NCBI GenBank assembly: GCA_949524905.1
Contig: CATINC010000013.1
Location: forward strand, 124,001 to 188,000
DNA length: 64,000 nucleotides
Origin: Opitutia bacterium UBA7350
GTDB taxonomy: Bacteria > Verrucomicrobiota > Verrucomicrobiia > Opitutales > Coraliomargaritaceae
Direction of reading: 5' to 3'
Below the pieces are notes generated by a model. That model ran no database searches and was not told the DNA's origin. It saw only the letters and a list, made by a program, of their open reading frames with translations. Below, one piece after another: positions 26,154 to 36,477 of the stretch. The stretch's first letter is position 1. Every line of letters starts with the position of its first letter. Both the position numbers and the translations under genes were made by a program.

Positions 26154-27554
26154 TTAAAGTCGCTCTGCCCAGTCTTTGATTTGCTCAGCGACGGTTTTGG
26201 GGCCGGGCATTCCGGTTGCTTCGCGGGCGGCGAGAGCACGGTCGAGGTCGAAGACTTGGGTCCAGTCGGCTTCGAGGGCTTCGTGGATTTTGGAGATTTT
26301 CTTTGGGGGTAATTCGTTCAGGGGGCAGGCTTCTTTTTCGGCGAGGGCGACGAGCTCGCCGACGGCATGGTGAGCTTCGCGGAAAGCGACGCCTTTTTGG
26401 ACGAGGTAATCGACGACGTCGGTGGCGAGGAGCATGGGATCGGTGACGGCGGCAGCGCAGCGCGCAATATCAGGTTCTATGCCGGGAAGACAGGCGGCGA
26501 GAACGTCGAGGATGAGAAGGCTCTGCTCGGCGGAATCAAAAACGGGGGGTTTGTCTTCCTGGAGGTCGCGGTTGTAGGTAAGGGGGAGTCCCTTGATGAG
26601 GGTGATGAGGGTTTGGTGGTTTCCGTTAAGGCGGGCGGCCTTGCCCCGGATGAGCTCGAAGGCGTCGGGGTTTTTCTTTTGGGGCATGAGGCTGGAGCCG
26701 GTGGTGAAAGCGTCGGGGAGTTTCACAAATCCGAATTCGGCGCTGCTCCACAGGATGCAATCCTCGGCGAGTCGGGAAAGGTGGAGTCCGATGGTATTGC
26801 AGGCGCCCGCAAAATCGAGGAAGGCGTCGCGGTCGCTGACGGCGTCCATGCTGTTTTCGGTGAGGCGAGGTTCGCCTTCAAGATCGGTGAAGCCGAGTTC
26901 GCGGGCGACAAAGGCGCGGTCAATGGGTAGGGTTGATCCGGCGATGGCACCGGAACCGAGGGGGCAGATATTGGCTTGTTCGTGCACCATGGCCAGGCGG
27001 TTGCGGTCGCGCTCAAGCATTTCTACGTAAGCGAGGAAATGATGTGCCATGGGGACGGGCTGGGCGCGTTGCAAATGGGTGTAGCCTGGAATGATGACGG
27101 ACTGGGTACGCTCTGCAAGGGCTAGGAGTTCGCGCATGGCGTTGGTGAGGGCATCGTAAAGGGCTTCGCAATGATCCTTAAACCAGAGGCGCATATCGGT
27201 GGCGACTTGGTCGTTGCGACTGCGGGCGGTGTGGAGCTTAGCGGCGGCGGGAACGCGCTGGGTGAGTGCTTGCTCGAGGTTCATGTGGACGTCTTCGAGG
27301 GCGGTGTCCCACTCAAAGTCGCCGGCTTCGATTTCGGTGGCGAGTTCGTCTAGGCCGGCGTGGATGGCGTCGCGTTCTGCTTCAGTAAGAATGCCGACAT
27401 GGGTAAGCATGGCGGCGTGGGCGCGGCTGCCTTTGATGTCGTAAAGGGCGAGTTGATGATCAAAGGAGACGGATTCCCCAAGGCGCAACATGAGCGCGTC
27501 GGGTCCCTCGCTGAAACGTCCGCCCCAGGTGGCCTGTGATTGCTTATCAGTCAT
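26154..27554 (-). CDS. argH: Argininosuccinate lyase
   Basis: ArgH splits argininosuccinate into arginine and fumarate, the last step of arginine synthesis. The 466-residue length is typical. Visible motifs are WGGRF near the N-terminus, [21 protein letters not shown]-like [13 protein letters not shown], and the fumarase/aspartase superfamily signature [12 protein letters not shown] near 288. The ATG at 27554 is chosen over an upstream extension (to 27728) because the family starts just before WGGRF and the extension overlaps the YyaL gene. The stop of that gene lies 38 bases upstream, same strand. Confidence 0.96.
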   Translation of the reverse strand: MTDKQSQATWGGRFSEGPDALMLRLGESVSFDHQLALYDIKGSRAHAAMLTHVGILTEAERDAIHAGLDELATEIEAGDFEWDTALEDVHMNLEQALTQRVPAAAKLHTARSRNDQVATDMRLWFKDHCEALYDALTNAMRELLALAERTQSVIIPGYTHLQRAQPVPMAHHFLAYVEMLERDRNRLAMVHEQANICPLGSGAIAGSTLPIDRAFVARELGFTDLEGEPRLTENSMDAVSDRDAFLDFAGACNTIGLHLSRLAEDCILWSSAEFGFVKLPDAFTTGSSLMPQKKNPDAFELIRGKAARLNGNHQTLITLIKGLPLTYNRDLQEDKPPVFDSAEQSLLILDVLAACLPGIEPDIARCAAAVTDPMLLATDVVDYLVQKGVAFREAHHAVGELVALAEKEACPLNELPPKKISKIHEALEADWTQVFDLDRALAAREATGMPGPKTVAEQIKDWAERL

Positions 27555-27592
27555 ACTATTAAAAATTGCGGTAATCCGACGGGTGGCAACGC

Positions 27593-29611
27593 TCAACTGC
27601 GTTTGAGGGGAGATAAGATTTCGGCAGGCTTTTCGGCGGGGGGATGGCAGGTACCGCCAAGGCAGAGTCGGCAAGCGGTGGTATGCTCCCCTTCTGCAGG
27701 GTCTGTTTCGATGAAGATGCGTTGCCAAGGGTATTCGAGGAGAGCGGCGCGGAGGGCTTTGAGATCGGCAGCGGGGCCGGCCTGTAGGTGGGCGATGCCT
27801 CGGGTCTCAGTGGCGAGGGCTTCCAAGCCGTGGGCGACGCCTGAAGCGACGCGAGCGGCGTAATCAGCATATATCGGGCGGGCGGTCTTAAGGGCTTCGG
27901 CATAACGGCTTTCGCCGGTCAGGGCATGGAGGGCTGAAAGGGCGTGAAGGAGACTGCTGTTGCCGGAGGGTTGAGCGTTGTCGAACCATTCCTTACGGCG
28001 TGTAACGGGTGTTTCGACACCTTCAGCGGTGAAGAAACAACCGGCGGCCTGTGGATCGGTAAAATCTTTAAGCGCTTGATCGAGGCAGATTTGGGCGCGT
28101 TGACGGTAGGTCGCGGAGGCACCCGGTTCGAGCCAGTCGATTTTTGATGCGACTGCAAGGAAGGCCTCAGCGGCGAGGGCGTAGTCGTGTAGAAAAGCCT
28201 CCACCGAACTGCCCGTACCTTCGTAATAAACCGAGTGCAGGCAAAAGGATTCCCCCTTTGGACGGAAAGCCTCCCATATAAAATCGGCAGCCCTGCGTGC
28301 GCACTCAAGCCAAGCAGCTTGGTTAAAATAAAATCCTGCTTCGGCGATGGCACGGATGGCAAGCGCGTTCCAGGCGAGGGAAAGTTTCGGGTCACGACCT
28401 GGAGCGGTGCGGGATTTTTCTCGGTGCAGGCGGAGGGTTTCTCGAGCAGATGCGAGGGCTTCTCGGCGTGCGAAGTCTGGCTCAACGAGGGCGGGGTTAC
28501 TCTTACCGTGCTCGAAGTTGCCTTCGTTCGTGATGTTATAAGCCGCACGTACTTCGCGGGATTGGGCGGGTCCGAGGACGGAGTCGACTTCCTCTGGATC
28601 CCAAACGTAGAAGCGGCCTTCTTCGCCCTCGCTATCGGAATCGAGCGCGGCGTAAAATCCCCCACCCGGCGCGGACATTTCACGCTCCAGCCACTCGATT
28701 GTTTCGGTGACCACGGCGGCGTAGAGCGGGTCTTTAGAATCGACCCAGGCACGGGTGTAGGCCTCGATGAGAAGGGCGTTGTCGTAAAGCATTTTCTCAA
28801 AGTGCGGAATGAGCCAATGGGCATCTACGCTGTATCGGGCAAAGCCTCCGCCGAATTGATCAAAGAGTCCTCCATGTGCCATCGCGCGGAGGGTGATCCC
28901 ACAGACTTCATCGATGCGCTCGGGGAGCTTCGGGTCGGCCTCGTGCAAGGCAGGCAGGTGACGGACACTGTTAAGAAAATTGAGCGTCATGGCGGCGGGG
29001 AATTTAGGTGTGCTTCCAAAGCCACCGTATTGGTCATCGTGATTGCCACAGATACCCTGTGCGGCTTTCACGAGCGCGTCGTCATTCCAGGCCGGGCCGC
29101 TCTGTTGGTTGGCGGCCATGATGTTCTTTTGGATCGCCTCGGCGTTCTCGAGGAGTTCGTCTTTTGAACGCGTGAAAAAATCCGTTATCCGCATGAGAAG
29201 CTGTGGCCAGGGGATGAGCCCGTTGCCCCGATCTTCTGGGGGAAAATAGGTACCGCCAAAAAAAGGTCGGCCATCTGGCAAACAAAAGACATTGAGCGGC
29301 CACCCGCCTTGGTGCTGGAGCATTTGGACTGCTTCCATATAGATTTGGTCGACATCTGGGCGTTCCTCGCGATCGACTTTCACGCAGATGAAATTGCGAT
29401 TCATGAGACCCGCAATGTAATCATCCTCAAAACATTCGTGTGCCATAACGTGGCACCAATGGCAGGCGGAATACCCAATGGAAACGAGCAAGGGTTTGTC
29501 TTCGGCGCGTGCTTGCGCAAGGGCGGCTTCGCCCCAGGGTTGCCAATGCACAGGGTTTTCGGCATGCTGGCGCAAATAAAGACTGTTGGAATTTTGAAGT
29601 TGGTTTGGCAT
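27593..29611 (-). CDS. YyaL/SPATA20-type thioredoxin-domain protein
   Basis: The 672-residue protein has an N-terminal thioredoxin-like domain (DUF255) with the family motif [10 protein letters not shown] near 45-54, preceded by [15 protein letters not shown]. An (alpha/alpha) barrel similar to glycan epimerases follows, with Gly-Leu-Phe-Asp-Gln and [10 protein letters not shown] blocks. The C-terminal CRLCLGGTC is the usual end of this family. The function is not established for the family; redox or sugar-related roles have been proposed. The ATG at 29611 fits the family start MPNxL; an ATG at 29623 is also possible. It diverges from mutL. Confidence 0.88.
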   Translation of the reverse strand: MPNQLQNSNSLYLRQHAENPVHWQPWGEAALAQARAEDKPLLVSIGYSACHWCHVMAHECFEDDYIAGLMNRNFICVKVDREERPDVDQIYMEAVQMLQHQGGWPLNVFCLPDGRPFFGGTYFPPEDRGNGLIPWPQLLMRITDFFTRSKDELLENAEAIQKNIMAANQQSGPAWNDDALVKAAQGICGNHDDQYGGFGSTPKFPAAMTLNFLNSVRHLPALHEADPKLPERIDEVCGITLRAMAHGGLFDQFGGGFARYSVDAHWLIPHFEKMLYDNALLIEAYTRAWVDSKDPLYAAVVTETIEWLEREMSAPGGGFYAALDSDSEGEEGRFYVWDPEEVDSVLGPAQSREVRAAYNITNEGNFEHGKSNPALVEPDFARREALASARETLRLHREKSRTAPGRDPKLSLAWNALAIRAIAEAGFYFNQAAWLECARRAADFIWEAFRPKGESFCLHSVYYEGTGSSVEAFLHDYALAAEAFLAVASKIDWLEPGASATYRQRAQICLDQALKDFTDPQAAGCFFTAEGVETPVTRRKEWFDNAQPSGNSSLLHALSALHALTGESRYAEALKTARPIYADYAARVASGVAHGLEALATETRGIAHLQAGPAADLKALRAALLEYPWQRIFIETDPAEGEHTTACRLCLGGTCHPPAEKPAEILSPLKRS

Positions 29612-29709
29612 TGGGCAGGGCAAAGGTTTTAGAAAATCGCGCTCAGGTCAACCCATCCGCAAATTGACATTGCAGGTCTGGGCACAGCTTACAGAGTTGA
29701 AGTTTTAAA

Positions 29710-31485
29710 ATGCCCACCATTCGCGTATTATCTGACCGTGTTGCCAACCAAATCGCTGCTGGCGAAGTGATCGAACGCCCGGTGGCGGTGGTCAAGGAGT
29801 TAGTAGAAAATAGCATCGACGCAGGCGCAACGCGTGTGGAGGTGGAGTTTCGCGAAGGTGGTAAGTCTTATATTCGGGTCGAAGATAACGGATACGGCAT
29901 GAGCCCCGACGCTGCCCTACTCGCGCTGGAACGTCATGCCACAAGTAAGATTCGTGAGACTGCCGACCTCGATACCATCGCAAGTTTTGGATTTCGTGGT
30001 GAGGCTTTACCGTCAATCGCCTCGGTTTCACGCTTCAACCTGCGCACCCGAACAGAGGGTTCCGAGCATGGAACTGAGATTGTGGTAAATGGAGGCAAAC
30101 TCCTCGACCGCAAGGAATGTGGTATGCCGGTGGGGACGGTCATTGAAGTGGCGCAACTTTTTAACGCGGTACCCGCACGGAGAAAATTTTTAAAGGCGAC
30201 CAGTACGGAGACGGCACATATCACCTACAATTGTAGGCTCATCGCCCTCGCCCACCCTAAGCTTGCCTTTCGCCTGATGGAAAATGGTCGAGTGGTTTTT
30301 CAGTCACCTGCTTGCGAAACGCTCGGTGATCGCATTGGGGAAATCTGGGGTAAACGCATCGTGCAGGATCTTATTCCCGTAGCGGCACAGGATGCGGATC
30401 AAGGACTGCGTCTGACCGGTTTGACCGCTAAACCCGGAGTGGGACGCAGCACACGCCGCGAATTAATCACGCTAGTGAATCGACGACCGGTGGATAGTCG
30501 AACCTTGGGCTTTGCAGTTTTGGATGCTTACCACGGGCGTATTCAAAAGGGACGTTTCCCGCCAGCATTTTTATTTTTAGAAATCGATTCACGGGCGGTG
30601 GATGTGAATGTGCACCCTGCAAAACGCGAGGTTCGGTTTCGCAACGAAGGGACGGTGCGGCGTTTTGTATTGGAGGCGGTCGCGGATGCCTTGCAAAAAT
30701 TTGAAGGGGTCAAAGCACCGCTGCCAAAACCCGCGGCTGAGATCGAGACCAGGTCAATCCCGCAGCTCTCGCGCACTGTCCCAAAACCAACCCTTCCGGC
30801 AAAAGCGACACTTCCCCATGCGCCCTCCCAAGAACCCAGCCCACCGGAGGTTAATCCTTCGCAAACGCCTGATGCCCCTCTGGCGCCCATGCCGAAAAAG
30901 GCCGCCACAAAATTAAAGGACTGGGAATGCCTGCGGCTTTTCAAAAAACGGCTGGCACTCTTCGAAACGCATCGCGGTTTAGTGCTACTGGATTTACGGC
31001 GGGCAGATCAACGGGTGCGTTTCGAGCGGATTTTGTCGGGCAATACGAGCAGTGAATCCCAGCGACAGGCGCTCCTACTGCCGGTTCCTCTAGAACTGGA
31101 ACCACTGGCAGCGGAAGCCCTCGAACGCCAAAAGAAATTTCTGAGGGAACACGGGTTTGATATTGAGGCCTTTGGGCGCAATTTCTACCGGGTGGAATCA
31201 ATCCCCAACTGGTTACGGTTGGAGGATGCGGAGTCCTTCGTTCGTGATTTAATCGACTTGGTCCGGCGTGGTGGAAAAACGGCGAGCACGGTTCTTTGGA
31301 AACAAGTTGCCCAGCTTGCAGTCAAGGACAGCTACCGCAGCGGTGATGCCCTCAATACCCAACAAGCGGAACAAATCGCCGGGAAACTTTTAAACTGCGA
31401 CAACCCGCACACAGCACCCGATGGGAAGCCGACTTTTACGGAAGTGAGCTGGAAGGAATGGGAAGATCGCCTCGGCGGAGACTAA
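29710..31485 (+). CDS. mutL: DNA mismatch repair protein MutL
   Basis: MutL links mismatch recognition by MutS to strand incision. The 591-residue protein has the GHKL ATPase motifs: [11 protein letters not shown] near 31-41, EDNGYGM near 57-63, and ATSKI...[17 protein letters not shown] variable Pro-rich linker (about 345-395) leads to the C-terminal dimerisation domain. In nicking MutL proteins that domain contains DQHA(x)2E(x)4E. Here the corresponding stretch reads [12 protein letters not shown], so the His and one Glu are missing. The ACR and CPHGRP metal motifs also look degraded ([21 protein letters not shown]). Endonuclease activity is therefore doubtful. Confidence 0.95.
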   Translation: MPTIRVLSDRVANQIAAGEVIERPVAVVKELVENSIDAGATRVEVEFREGGKSYIRVEDNGYGMSPDAALLALERHATSKIRETADLDTIASFGFRGEALPSIASVSRFNLRTRTEGSEHGTEIVVNGGKLLDRKECGMPVGTVIEVAQLFNAVPARRKFLKATSTETAHITYNCRLIALAHPKLAFRLMENGRVVFQSPACETLGDRIGEIWGKRIVQDLIPVAAQDADQGLRLTGLTAKPGVGRSTRRELITLVNRRPVDSRTLGFAVLDAYHGRIQKGRFPPAFLFLEIDSRAVDVNVHPAKREVRFRNEGTVRRFVLEAVADALQKFEGVKAPLPKPAAEIETRSIPQLSRTVPKPTLPAKATLPHAPSQEPSPPEVNPSQTPDAPLAPMPKKAATKLKDWECLRLFKKRLALFETHRGLVLLDLRRADQRVRFERILSGNTSSESQRQALLLPVPLELEPLAAEALERQKKFLREHGFDIEAFGRNFYRVESIPNWLRLEDAESFVRDLIDLVRRGGKTASTVLWKQVAQLAVKDSYRSGDALNTQQAEQIAGKLLNCDNPHTAPDGKPTFTEVSWKEWEDRLGGD

Positions 31486-31494
31486 GCCAGGGTC

Positions 31495-32904
31495 TTAGTT
31501 GGTACGTTTCATGCGGCGGCGTACCATAGCGTGCGCTGCTTCAGGAACCCAATCTTCCCAAGCATCGGAAGCCGATTCGATTTCCTTTAAAATAGTGCGA
31601 CCGGTCTTGCTTAAGAGGATGGGGTCACCCACTCCAATGGCGCGCACGCGTTTGTTCTGCATGAGGTGTTTGTAGAAAAATTGCCAATTATCAGGTGCTT
31701 TAAAATTATCGGCAGTGACGAGTTCTTTGCTGTGGGTGTTGTGCCAAGGGTAAACGTAAAGTTGGACGCGGTTTTTAAAGAGACGACCGAAGGATTCAAG
31801 TACCCCTCCGGATAGATTGGCGGACCACTTCCTCTTAAAGAGTTCATTGAGAAGTCCGATGCTGAGGATTATCCCAATGGGTGCTTCGCTGTAACGACTG
31901 AGGAAAGTGGCGATGCGATGAAACTCTGCACTGCTGGAAATAAGAACGGTTTTACCGAGTGCTTGTAGGGCATCGGCACGGTCGATAAATTCCTCGTGGT
32001 CGAGGGCGCCATCACGAAGGAGATTATTGGTGCTGATTTCGCACAACTCAACTGCGCGGTCGGCTTCCTCTTTTTGCAATTCAACATCAAAAACAACCCG
32101 AGCCTGGGAAACCATGTCTAGATGCAGTTTTAAGACGGGATTAAAACTACCGCGCAAAAGCAGAATGGGTCGGCCATATAAAGCGTCGGCCGCTTGCACA
32201 ACCTCACCGTTTTTATCAAACATGGCGGCATCGGTAAGCCCGCTTTGCACTAGTTGAAGAGCGCACAAGCGGTTGTCGACGTATCGGAAACCCTCGCCAC
32301 TGAAACGGAGCATATCGATTTCCACACTGCCCGGGCTGAGATTATCGGCAAGTGAGGCAACAAAATTTTCTAAGCTATCGCGGTGATAGAAAGCGGCGTA
32401 GAGGAGGTTAACGCCCACTTTGCCGAGAGCATCCATCTGTTCGGAGTTTGTTTCGTCAAGGAGGCGCAGGTGTAGGACGATTTCGACCGGTTCGCTTTGA
32501 GGCTTGAGCTGAAAGCGAACTCCGATCCAACCATGGCACTCGTCATTATCCTGATAACCACGCGCGCGTACGGTGTTACAAAATGAGAAAAAAGTGGTTT
32601 CTTTTCCGCGCTGTGATCCGAGGCGTTCCTCCAAAAGTTGGTATTCGTAGGCAAGCATGGAACTGAGGCGTTCCTGTGATACGTAGCGTTTTGCCTTCCC
32701 GTAGAGCACATCGCTCATCGTCATGTCATAGGCAGAAATCGTCTTAGCAACTGTGCCTGCACTTGCAGAGACCCGAAAGAAATAATTAGCCGTTTCCTGC
32801 CCGGCTCCAATTTCTGCAAATACCCCGTATATGGAAGCATCTAGATTCAGCGCGAGTGCTTTATCGTAGGTTGATTGCTTTTTCTTGTTTGAATTTGTCG
32901 GCAT
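31495..32904 (-). CDS. Conserved-looking protein of unknown function with a nucleotidyltransferase-like GSFNP motif
   Basis: I do not recognise a characterised family for this 469-residue protein. It has no signal peptide or membrane segment. Residues 243-264 read YGRPILLLRGSFNPVLKLHL, recalling the (G)SF(D/N)Px(H)xGH active-site loop of NadD-type adenylyltransferases, but the first His of the HxGH pair is not in place. A later Rossmann-like stretch is KTVLISSSAEF near 318-328, and the C-terminus is basic (VRRRMKRTN). It lies downstream of sufT on the same strand, with a sigma-54-like promoter in the gap, and is convergent with mutL. Homologues may carry unreliable transferred names. Confidence 0.6.
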   Translation of the reverse strand: MPTNSNKKKQSTYDKALALNLDASIYGVFAEIGAGQETANYFFRVSASAGTVAKTISAYDMTMSDVLYGKAKRYVSQERLSSMLAYEYQLLEERLGSQRGKETTFFSFCNTVRARGYQDNDECHGWIGVRFQLKPQSEPVEIVLHLRLLDETNSEQMDALGKVGVNLLYAAFYHRDSLENFVASLADNLSPGSVEIDMLRFSGEGFRYVDNRLCALQLVQSGLTDAAMFDKNGEVVQAADALYGRPILLLRGSFNPVLKLHLDMVSQARVVFDVELQKEEADRAVELCEISTNNLLRDGALDHEEFIDRADALQALGKTVLISSSAEFHRIATFLSRYSEAPIGIILSIGLLNELFKRKWSANLSGGVLESFGRLFKNRVQLYVYPWHNTHSKELVTADNFKAPDNWQFFYKHLMQNKRVRAIGVGDPILLSKTGRTILKEIESASDAWEDWVPEAAHAMVRRRMKRTN

Positions 32905-32935
32905 AGTCGGGAGTTTTATCCTGCAAATGCGGTAT

Positions 32936-32950
32936 GCATTTTACGAGCCA
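32936..32950 (-). promoter_or_regulatory. Candidate sigma-54 (-24/-12) promoter for the 469-residue unknown gene
   Basis: On the minus strand TGGCTCGTAAAATGCA matches the sigma-54 consensus TGGCACG-N4-TTGCA at all but two positions. The invariant GG and GC are correctly ten bases apart. Transcription would start near 32925, about 21 bases before the ATG at 32904. No rpoN or enhancer-binding protein gene is in the window to support it. Confidence 0.42.
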
Positions 32951-32972
32951 GAACGATCGAGGAGCCATCAAT

Positions 32973-33545
32973 TTACTCAAGACCCAGCTTGGCGCGACCT
33001 GCCTCGGAAATCATGTGGGGCGTCCATTCTGGCTCCCAAATAATTTCAACCTCTGCTCGGGATACTGCTGGCAAGGCTTCAATGCGTTGGCGAGCATCGT
33101 CGGCAATGACTGGCCCCATGCCACAACCCTGCGCCGTTAGGGTCATTTTGACTGCAATACCGTGACGACCGTCGGCTTCGGCTTCACCAATACTGAGGTC
33201 ATAAATCAGACCCAAATCGACGATATTAACCGGGATCTCGGGATCAAAGCATTGCTTCATGGCCTCCCACACAATTGCTTCGCTGAAAGGCTCCGCGGTG
33301 ATGTCGGCGTCCGCTTCAGCTTTGGAACTAGCAGCTTTTAGTTCGGCCGCCGCCGCCGCTCCAAGGGCGTCCCAGTCTTTGCTGGCAAGGCGGAAAAGTC
33401 CTGAATCAGTACGAATGGTCACCGTTCCGCCTAGTGCCTGAGAGATACTAGCGCGCGTGCCGGCAGGAAGGATCTCCTCCGTTCCTTCTGGTATGATTGT
33501 AGCGGTGGTTTCGCGCGTAAGGGTGAGATCTTGATCCATTGGCAT
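32973..33545 (-). CDS. sufT: SufT-type Fe-S cluster assembly factor (MIP18/DUF59 family with N-terminal extension)
   Basis: SufT proteins help mature [4Fe-4S] enzymes. The 190-residue protein has an N-terminal segment of about 95 residues found in the long SufT form, with LGGTVTIRTDSGLFRLASKDWDALG. The MIP18/DUF59 domain follows: CFDPEIPVNIVDLGLIYD near 108-125 and LTAQGCGMGPVIADDAR near 146-162, the latter holding the conserved Cys. A second in-frame ATG at 33539 is also possible. No sufBCDS genes are in the window. Several likely clients are, among them IspG and the Fe-S helicases. Confidence 0.85.
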   Translation of the reverse strand: MPMDQDLTLTRETTATIIPEGTEEILPAGTRASISQALGGTVTIRTDSGLFRLASKDWDALGAAAAAELKAASSKAEADADITAEPFSEAIVWEAMKQCFDPEIPVNIVDLGLIYDLSIGEAEADGRHGIAVKMTLTAQGCGMGPVIADDARQRIEALPAVSRAEVEIIWEPEWTPHMISEAGRAKLGLE

Positions 33546-33658
33546 GACATCAATGTGTGCGGGGTCATGGCGCTGTCAATGTCTGTCCTGTCGATGACCC
33601 GATGTGTGGTGTAATAAAACTTGCGATCGTCGCAAAGAGAGGACTTATGCTTATGGTA

Positions 33659-34858
33659 ATGTCAAAAGTCATTATAATTGGAGCTGGTGGAGTCGGTAAT
33701 GTAACTGCTCATAAATGCGCCCAAGTTCCCGAGGTTTTTAGCGAAATCGTGCTCGCTTCTCGCACCCTAGAAAAATGCGATGCCATCGCGGCGGATGTTT
33801 TAGCAAAGCAAGGGATTCAGTTGCGCACCCAGCAGATCGATGCGGATGATGTCGCCGCTACCACGGCCCTTCTCAAGGCTGAAGAACCGGCACTTCTGAT
33901 CAATGTGGCGCTACCCTATCAAGATTTACCCTTAATGGATGCTTGTCTTGCTGCCGGGGTCGATTACCTCGACACCGCTAATTATGAACCCCCAAATGAA
34001 GCAAAGTTTGAGTACAAATGGCAATGGGCTTATCACGAGCGTTTTCGCGACGCCGGATTAACCGCCTTGCTGGGATCAGGATTTGACCCAGGCGTGACCA
34101 ATGTTTTTTGCGCCTATGCCCTCAAGCATCACTTTGATGCCATTGAGACGATTGATATTCTCGACGCCAATACCGGCGATCACGGTTATCCCTTTGCCAC
34201 TAATTTTAATCCTGAAATCAACATTCGCGAAATTACCCAAAACGGGCGTTATTGGGAAGCGGGTGAATGGAAGGAAGTAGCCCCCATGAGCGTACATAAA
34301 GTGTATGACTTTCCTGTTGTGGGGCCACAAGACGCCTATCTTTTGTATCATGAAGAACTGGAATCACTCAGCCAAAATATCCCTGGATTAAAACGCATTC
34401 GTTTTTGGATGACCTTCTCAGAAAAATATCTCACCCACCTGCGCGTTTTGGAAAACGTTGGCATGACTGCGATTGAAGCCATTGATTTTAAAGGGACTAA
34501 AATCGCGCCGCTGGAATTTTTAAAGGCGGTGCTGCCTGACCCCGCTAGCCTCGGCCCACGCACTCGGGGTAAGACCTGTATCGGTTGCGACATCGTCGGT
34601 ATCAAAGATGGACAAGCAAAACGCATTTTCATCTACAATTCCTGCGATCACGAGGCCTGTTACCGAGAAGTTTCCAGTCAAGCCATCAGTTACACCACGG
34701 GAGTCCCAGCTATGATCGGAGCTCAAATGATCCTGCGTGGACTCTGGAAAACTCCGGGTGTCTGGAATATGGAAACCCGCGATCCCGATCCTTTCATGGC
34801 GGAACTGAAACTGCGCGGCTTAGCATGGGAAATTCTGGAACTTCCTGTAAATCAATAG
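33659..34858 (+). CDS. Saccharopine dehydrogenase family enzyme, probably carboxynorspermidine synthase
   Basis: The 399-residue protein starts with a Rossmann NAD(P) loop, VIIIGAGGVGNVTAHKCA, and continues with RTLEKC and GVDYLDTANYEPPNEA. GSGFDPGVTNVFCAY near 139-153 and the C-terminal IGCDIVGIKDG...YNSCDHEACY block are shared with carboxynorspermidine/carboxyspermidine dehydrogenases. Those enzymes reductively join aspartate semialdehyde to diaminopropane or putrescine in polyamine synthesis. The decarboxylase partner (nspC) is not in the window, so the call rests on sequence likeness. An ATG six bases upstream (33653) has better spacing to the AGAGAGGA ribosome-binding site at 33635-33642. 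Confidence 0.82.
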   Translation: MSKVIIIGAGGVGNVTAHKCAQVPEVFSEIVLASRTLEKCDAIAADVLAKQGIQLRTQQIDADDVAATTALLKAEEPALLINVALPYQDLPLMDACLAAGVDYLDTANYEPPNEAKFEYKWQWAYHERFRDAGLTALLGSGFDPGVTNVFCAYALKHHFDAIETIDILDANTGDHGYPFATNFNPEINIREITQNGRYWEAGEWKEVAPMSVHKVYDFPVVGPQDAYLLYHEELESLSQNIPGLKRIRFWMTFSEKYLTHLRVLENVGMTAIEAIDFKGTKIAPLEFLKAVLPDPASLGPRTRGKTCIGCDIVGIKDGQAKRIFIYNSCDHEACYREVSSQAISYTTGVPAMIGAQMILRGLWKTPGVWNMETRDPDPFMAELKLRGLAWEILELPVNQ

Positions 34859-34892
34859 TTTTCTATACAAATATAGGCCTTTTCTCTAATTC

Positions 34893-34920
34893 TTGACTTA
34901 TTGACTCAAAAACCTATGTT
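34893..34920 (+). promoter_or_regulatory. Possible promoter of cysH
   Basis: TTGACT at 34893-34898 and TATGTT at 34915-34920 are 16 bases apart. The predicted transcript start (about 34927) is within three bases of the ATG at 34930, so the message could be leaderless. A second TTGACT at 34901 has no matching -10 element. Confidence 0.4.
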
Positions 34921-34929
34921 TAGGGGTTG

Positions 34930-35652
34930 ATGAGTTTAGAAATAGTGAGTCTAGACAAAGAAAAACTTGCGCCTTTGGAACAGGCTTCTGCGACCGAGCG
35001 GGTGCGTTGGGCCTATGAGCAATTTGGGTCGGGCTTGGTGTTGAGCACAAGTTTTGGGGTACAAAGTGCCGTAATGCTGCATTTAGTAAATACCCTCGTA
35101 CCCGGCATTCCAGTTATCTTTGTAGATACGGGCTACCTTTTTCCTGAAACATACCGCTTTGCAGAGGAACTCCGCAAACAGCTCGACCTCAATCTTAAGA
35201 CCTATCATCCGCTCACATCTGCGGCATACCAAGAGGCCGTCCACGGAAAATTATGGGAACAGGGACTCGCAGGTCTGGAGCACTACAACCGTATCAATAA
35301 AATCGAACCAATGAATCGAGCGGTTAAGGAACTGGGCGCTCAGGCCTGGCTCTCCGGTCTCCGCCGCCAGCAATCCTCCACTCGCCTCGAACGCCCGATT
35401 GCTCAAAAACAAAACAAAACCTGGAAAGTTTACCCAATCCTCGATTGGTCTGACCGCGACATTTACCAATACCTCAATGAAAATAAACTTCCTTATCACC
35501 CACTTTGGGATCAAGGATATGTTTCCGTTGGGGATTGGCACAGCACAACTCGTCTATCTGCAGGAATGCAGGCCGAGGACACCCGTTTCAACGGACTCAA
35601 ACGCGAGTGTGGTTTACACGAACCCACCGGCGGGACTGACTATCAAATTTAG
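34930..35652 (+). CDS. cysH: Phosphoadenylyl-sulfate (PAPS) reductase
   Basis: CysH reduces activated sulfate (PAPS or APS) to sulfite for cysteine synthesis. The 240-residue protein has [14 protein letters not shown] near 39-52 (substrate loop), [26 protein letters not shown] and the catalytic C-terminal ECGLHE. The paired cysteines (CC...CxxC) that bind the [4Fe-4S] cluster in APS reductases are absent, so this is predicted to be the thioredoxin-dependent PAPS type. The ATG at 34930 is preferred to the TTG one codon upstream. No other sulfate-assimilation genes are close by. Confidence 0.92.
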   Translation: MSLEIVSLDKEKLAPLEQASATERVRWAYEQFGSGLVLSTSFGVQSAVMLHLVNTLVPGIPVIFVDTGYLFPETYRFAEELRKQLDLNLKTYHPLTSAAYQEAVHGKLWEQGLAGLEHYNRINKIEPMNRAVKELGAQAWLSGLRRQQSSTRLERPIAQKQNKTWKVYPILDWSDRDIYQYLNENKLPYHPLWDQGYVSVGDWHSTTRLSAGMQAEDTRFNGLKRECGLHEPTGGTDYQI

Positions 35653-35713
35653 ATTGAGCCGCGCCTCTAACCTTGCTCCCTAGGCTGCTACAGTTCTAGA
35701 TAGGAGATCTTCC

Positions 35714-36457
35714 ATGCATCAGGAATCTACAAAAAACCAGCCCCGCCACATTGCGATCATTATGGACGGAAACGGGCGCTGGGCAAAAAAGCACGGCTTG
35801 CCGCGAATCGAAGGACACCGTCGAGGTGCGCAGGCGGTGCGTCAGTGCCTAGAGGCCGCTCGTGATCATGGACTGCGTTACCTCACCTTGTACGCCTTCA
35901 GTGTAGAAAACTGGGATCGCCCCGAGGAAGAAGTCCACGCCCTGATGGATTTGCTCGACCAATTCCTAAAGGAGCAAATCCACCATATGCTCAAGCATAA
36001 GATTCGTCTGCGTGTCATTGGTCGCTACCACGAGCTCCCGAGCAATATTCAAAAACGCCTACGAGAAGCCGAAGAACGCAGCGCCGAATTTACAAAATTT
36101 ACGGTTGGCTTAGCCTTGAACTATGGTTCCCGAACCGAAGTGGTCGATGCTGCCCGTGCGATTGCTAAAGCAACCCAAGCCGGCACGGTCGATCCCGACC
36201 GCTTGGACTATGCCCAATTTCGCGACTTCCTCTACACCGGTGATATGCCAGATCCCGATCTCGTGATTCGGACTTCTGGAGAATCCCGCCTCAGTAATTT
36301 TCTACTCATGCAATCCGCCTATTCTGAAATTTATTTTAGCGAGGTTCTCTGGCCCGACTTTGACCGCTCTAGTTTTGAAGCTGCCTTAGAAGATTATGCC
36401 CAACGTGAACGACGCTACGGAAAAACTTCCGAACAATTGCAAACGCCCGCCTCTTAA
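35714..36457 (+). CDS. uppS: Undecaprenyl diphosphate synthase (cis-prenyltransferase)
   Basis: UppS extends farnesyl diphosphate with isopentenyl units to the C55 carrier used for peptidoglycan and O-antigen synthesis. The 247-residue protein has the family blocks IIMDGNGRWAKKHG near 16-29, GHRRGAQAVR, YAFSVENWDRP, and LVIRTSGESRLSNFLLMQ near 188-205. It has an unusually clear ribosome-binding site (AGGAG, 35703-35707). It heads the uppS-cdsA-dxr-rseP-ispG operon, with gaps of 1-20 bases between all five genes. Confidence 0.97.
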   Translation: MHQESTKNQPRHIAIIMDGNGRWAKKHGLPRIEGHRRGAQAVRQCLEAARDHGLRYLTLYAFSVENWDRPEEEVHALMDLLDQFLKEQIHHMLKHKIRLRVIGRYHELPSNIQKRLREAEERSAEFTKFTVGLALNYGSRTEVVDAARAIAKATQAGTVDPDRLDYAQFRDFLYTGDMPDPDLVIRTSGESRLSNFLLMQSAYSEIYFSEVLWPDFDRSSFEAALEDYAQRERRYGKTSEQLQTPAS

Positions 36458-36477
36458 TTCCCTTTTCCTAACTGCAC

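Noticed and set aside
26367-26930. 187-codon plus-strand frame rich in Gly and Glu
   Set aside because: It is the shadow of argH on the opposite strand, caused by high GC codon use.
28235-29167. 310-codon open frame on the plus strand
   Set aside because: It is antisense to the YyaL-type gene, whose protein is clearly recognisable; the plus-strand translation has no family features.
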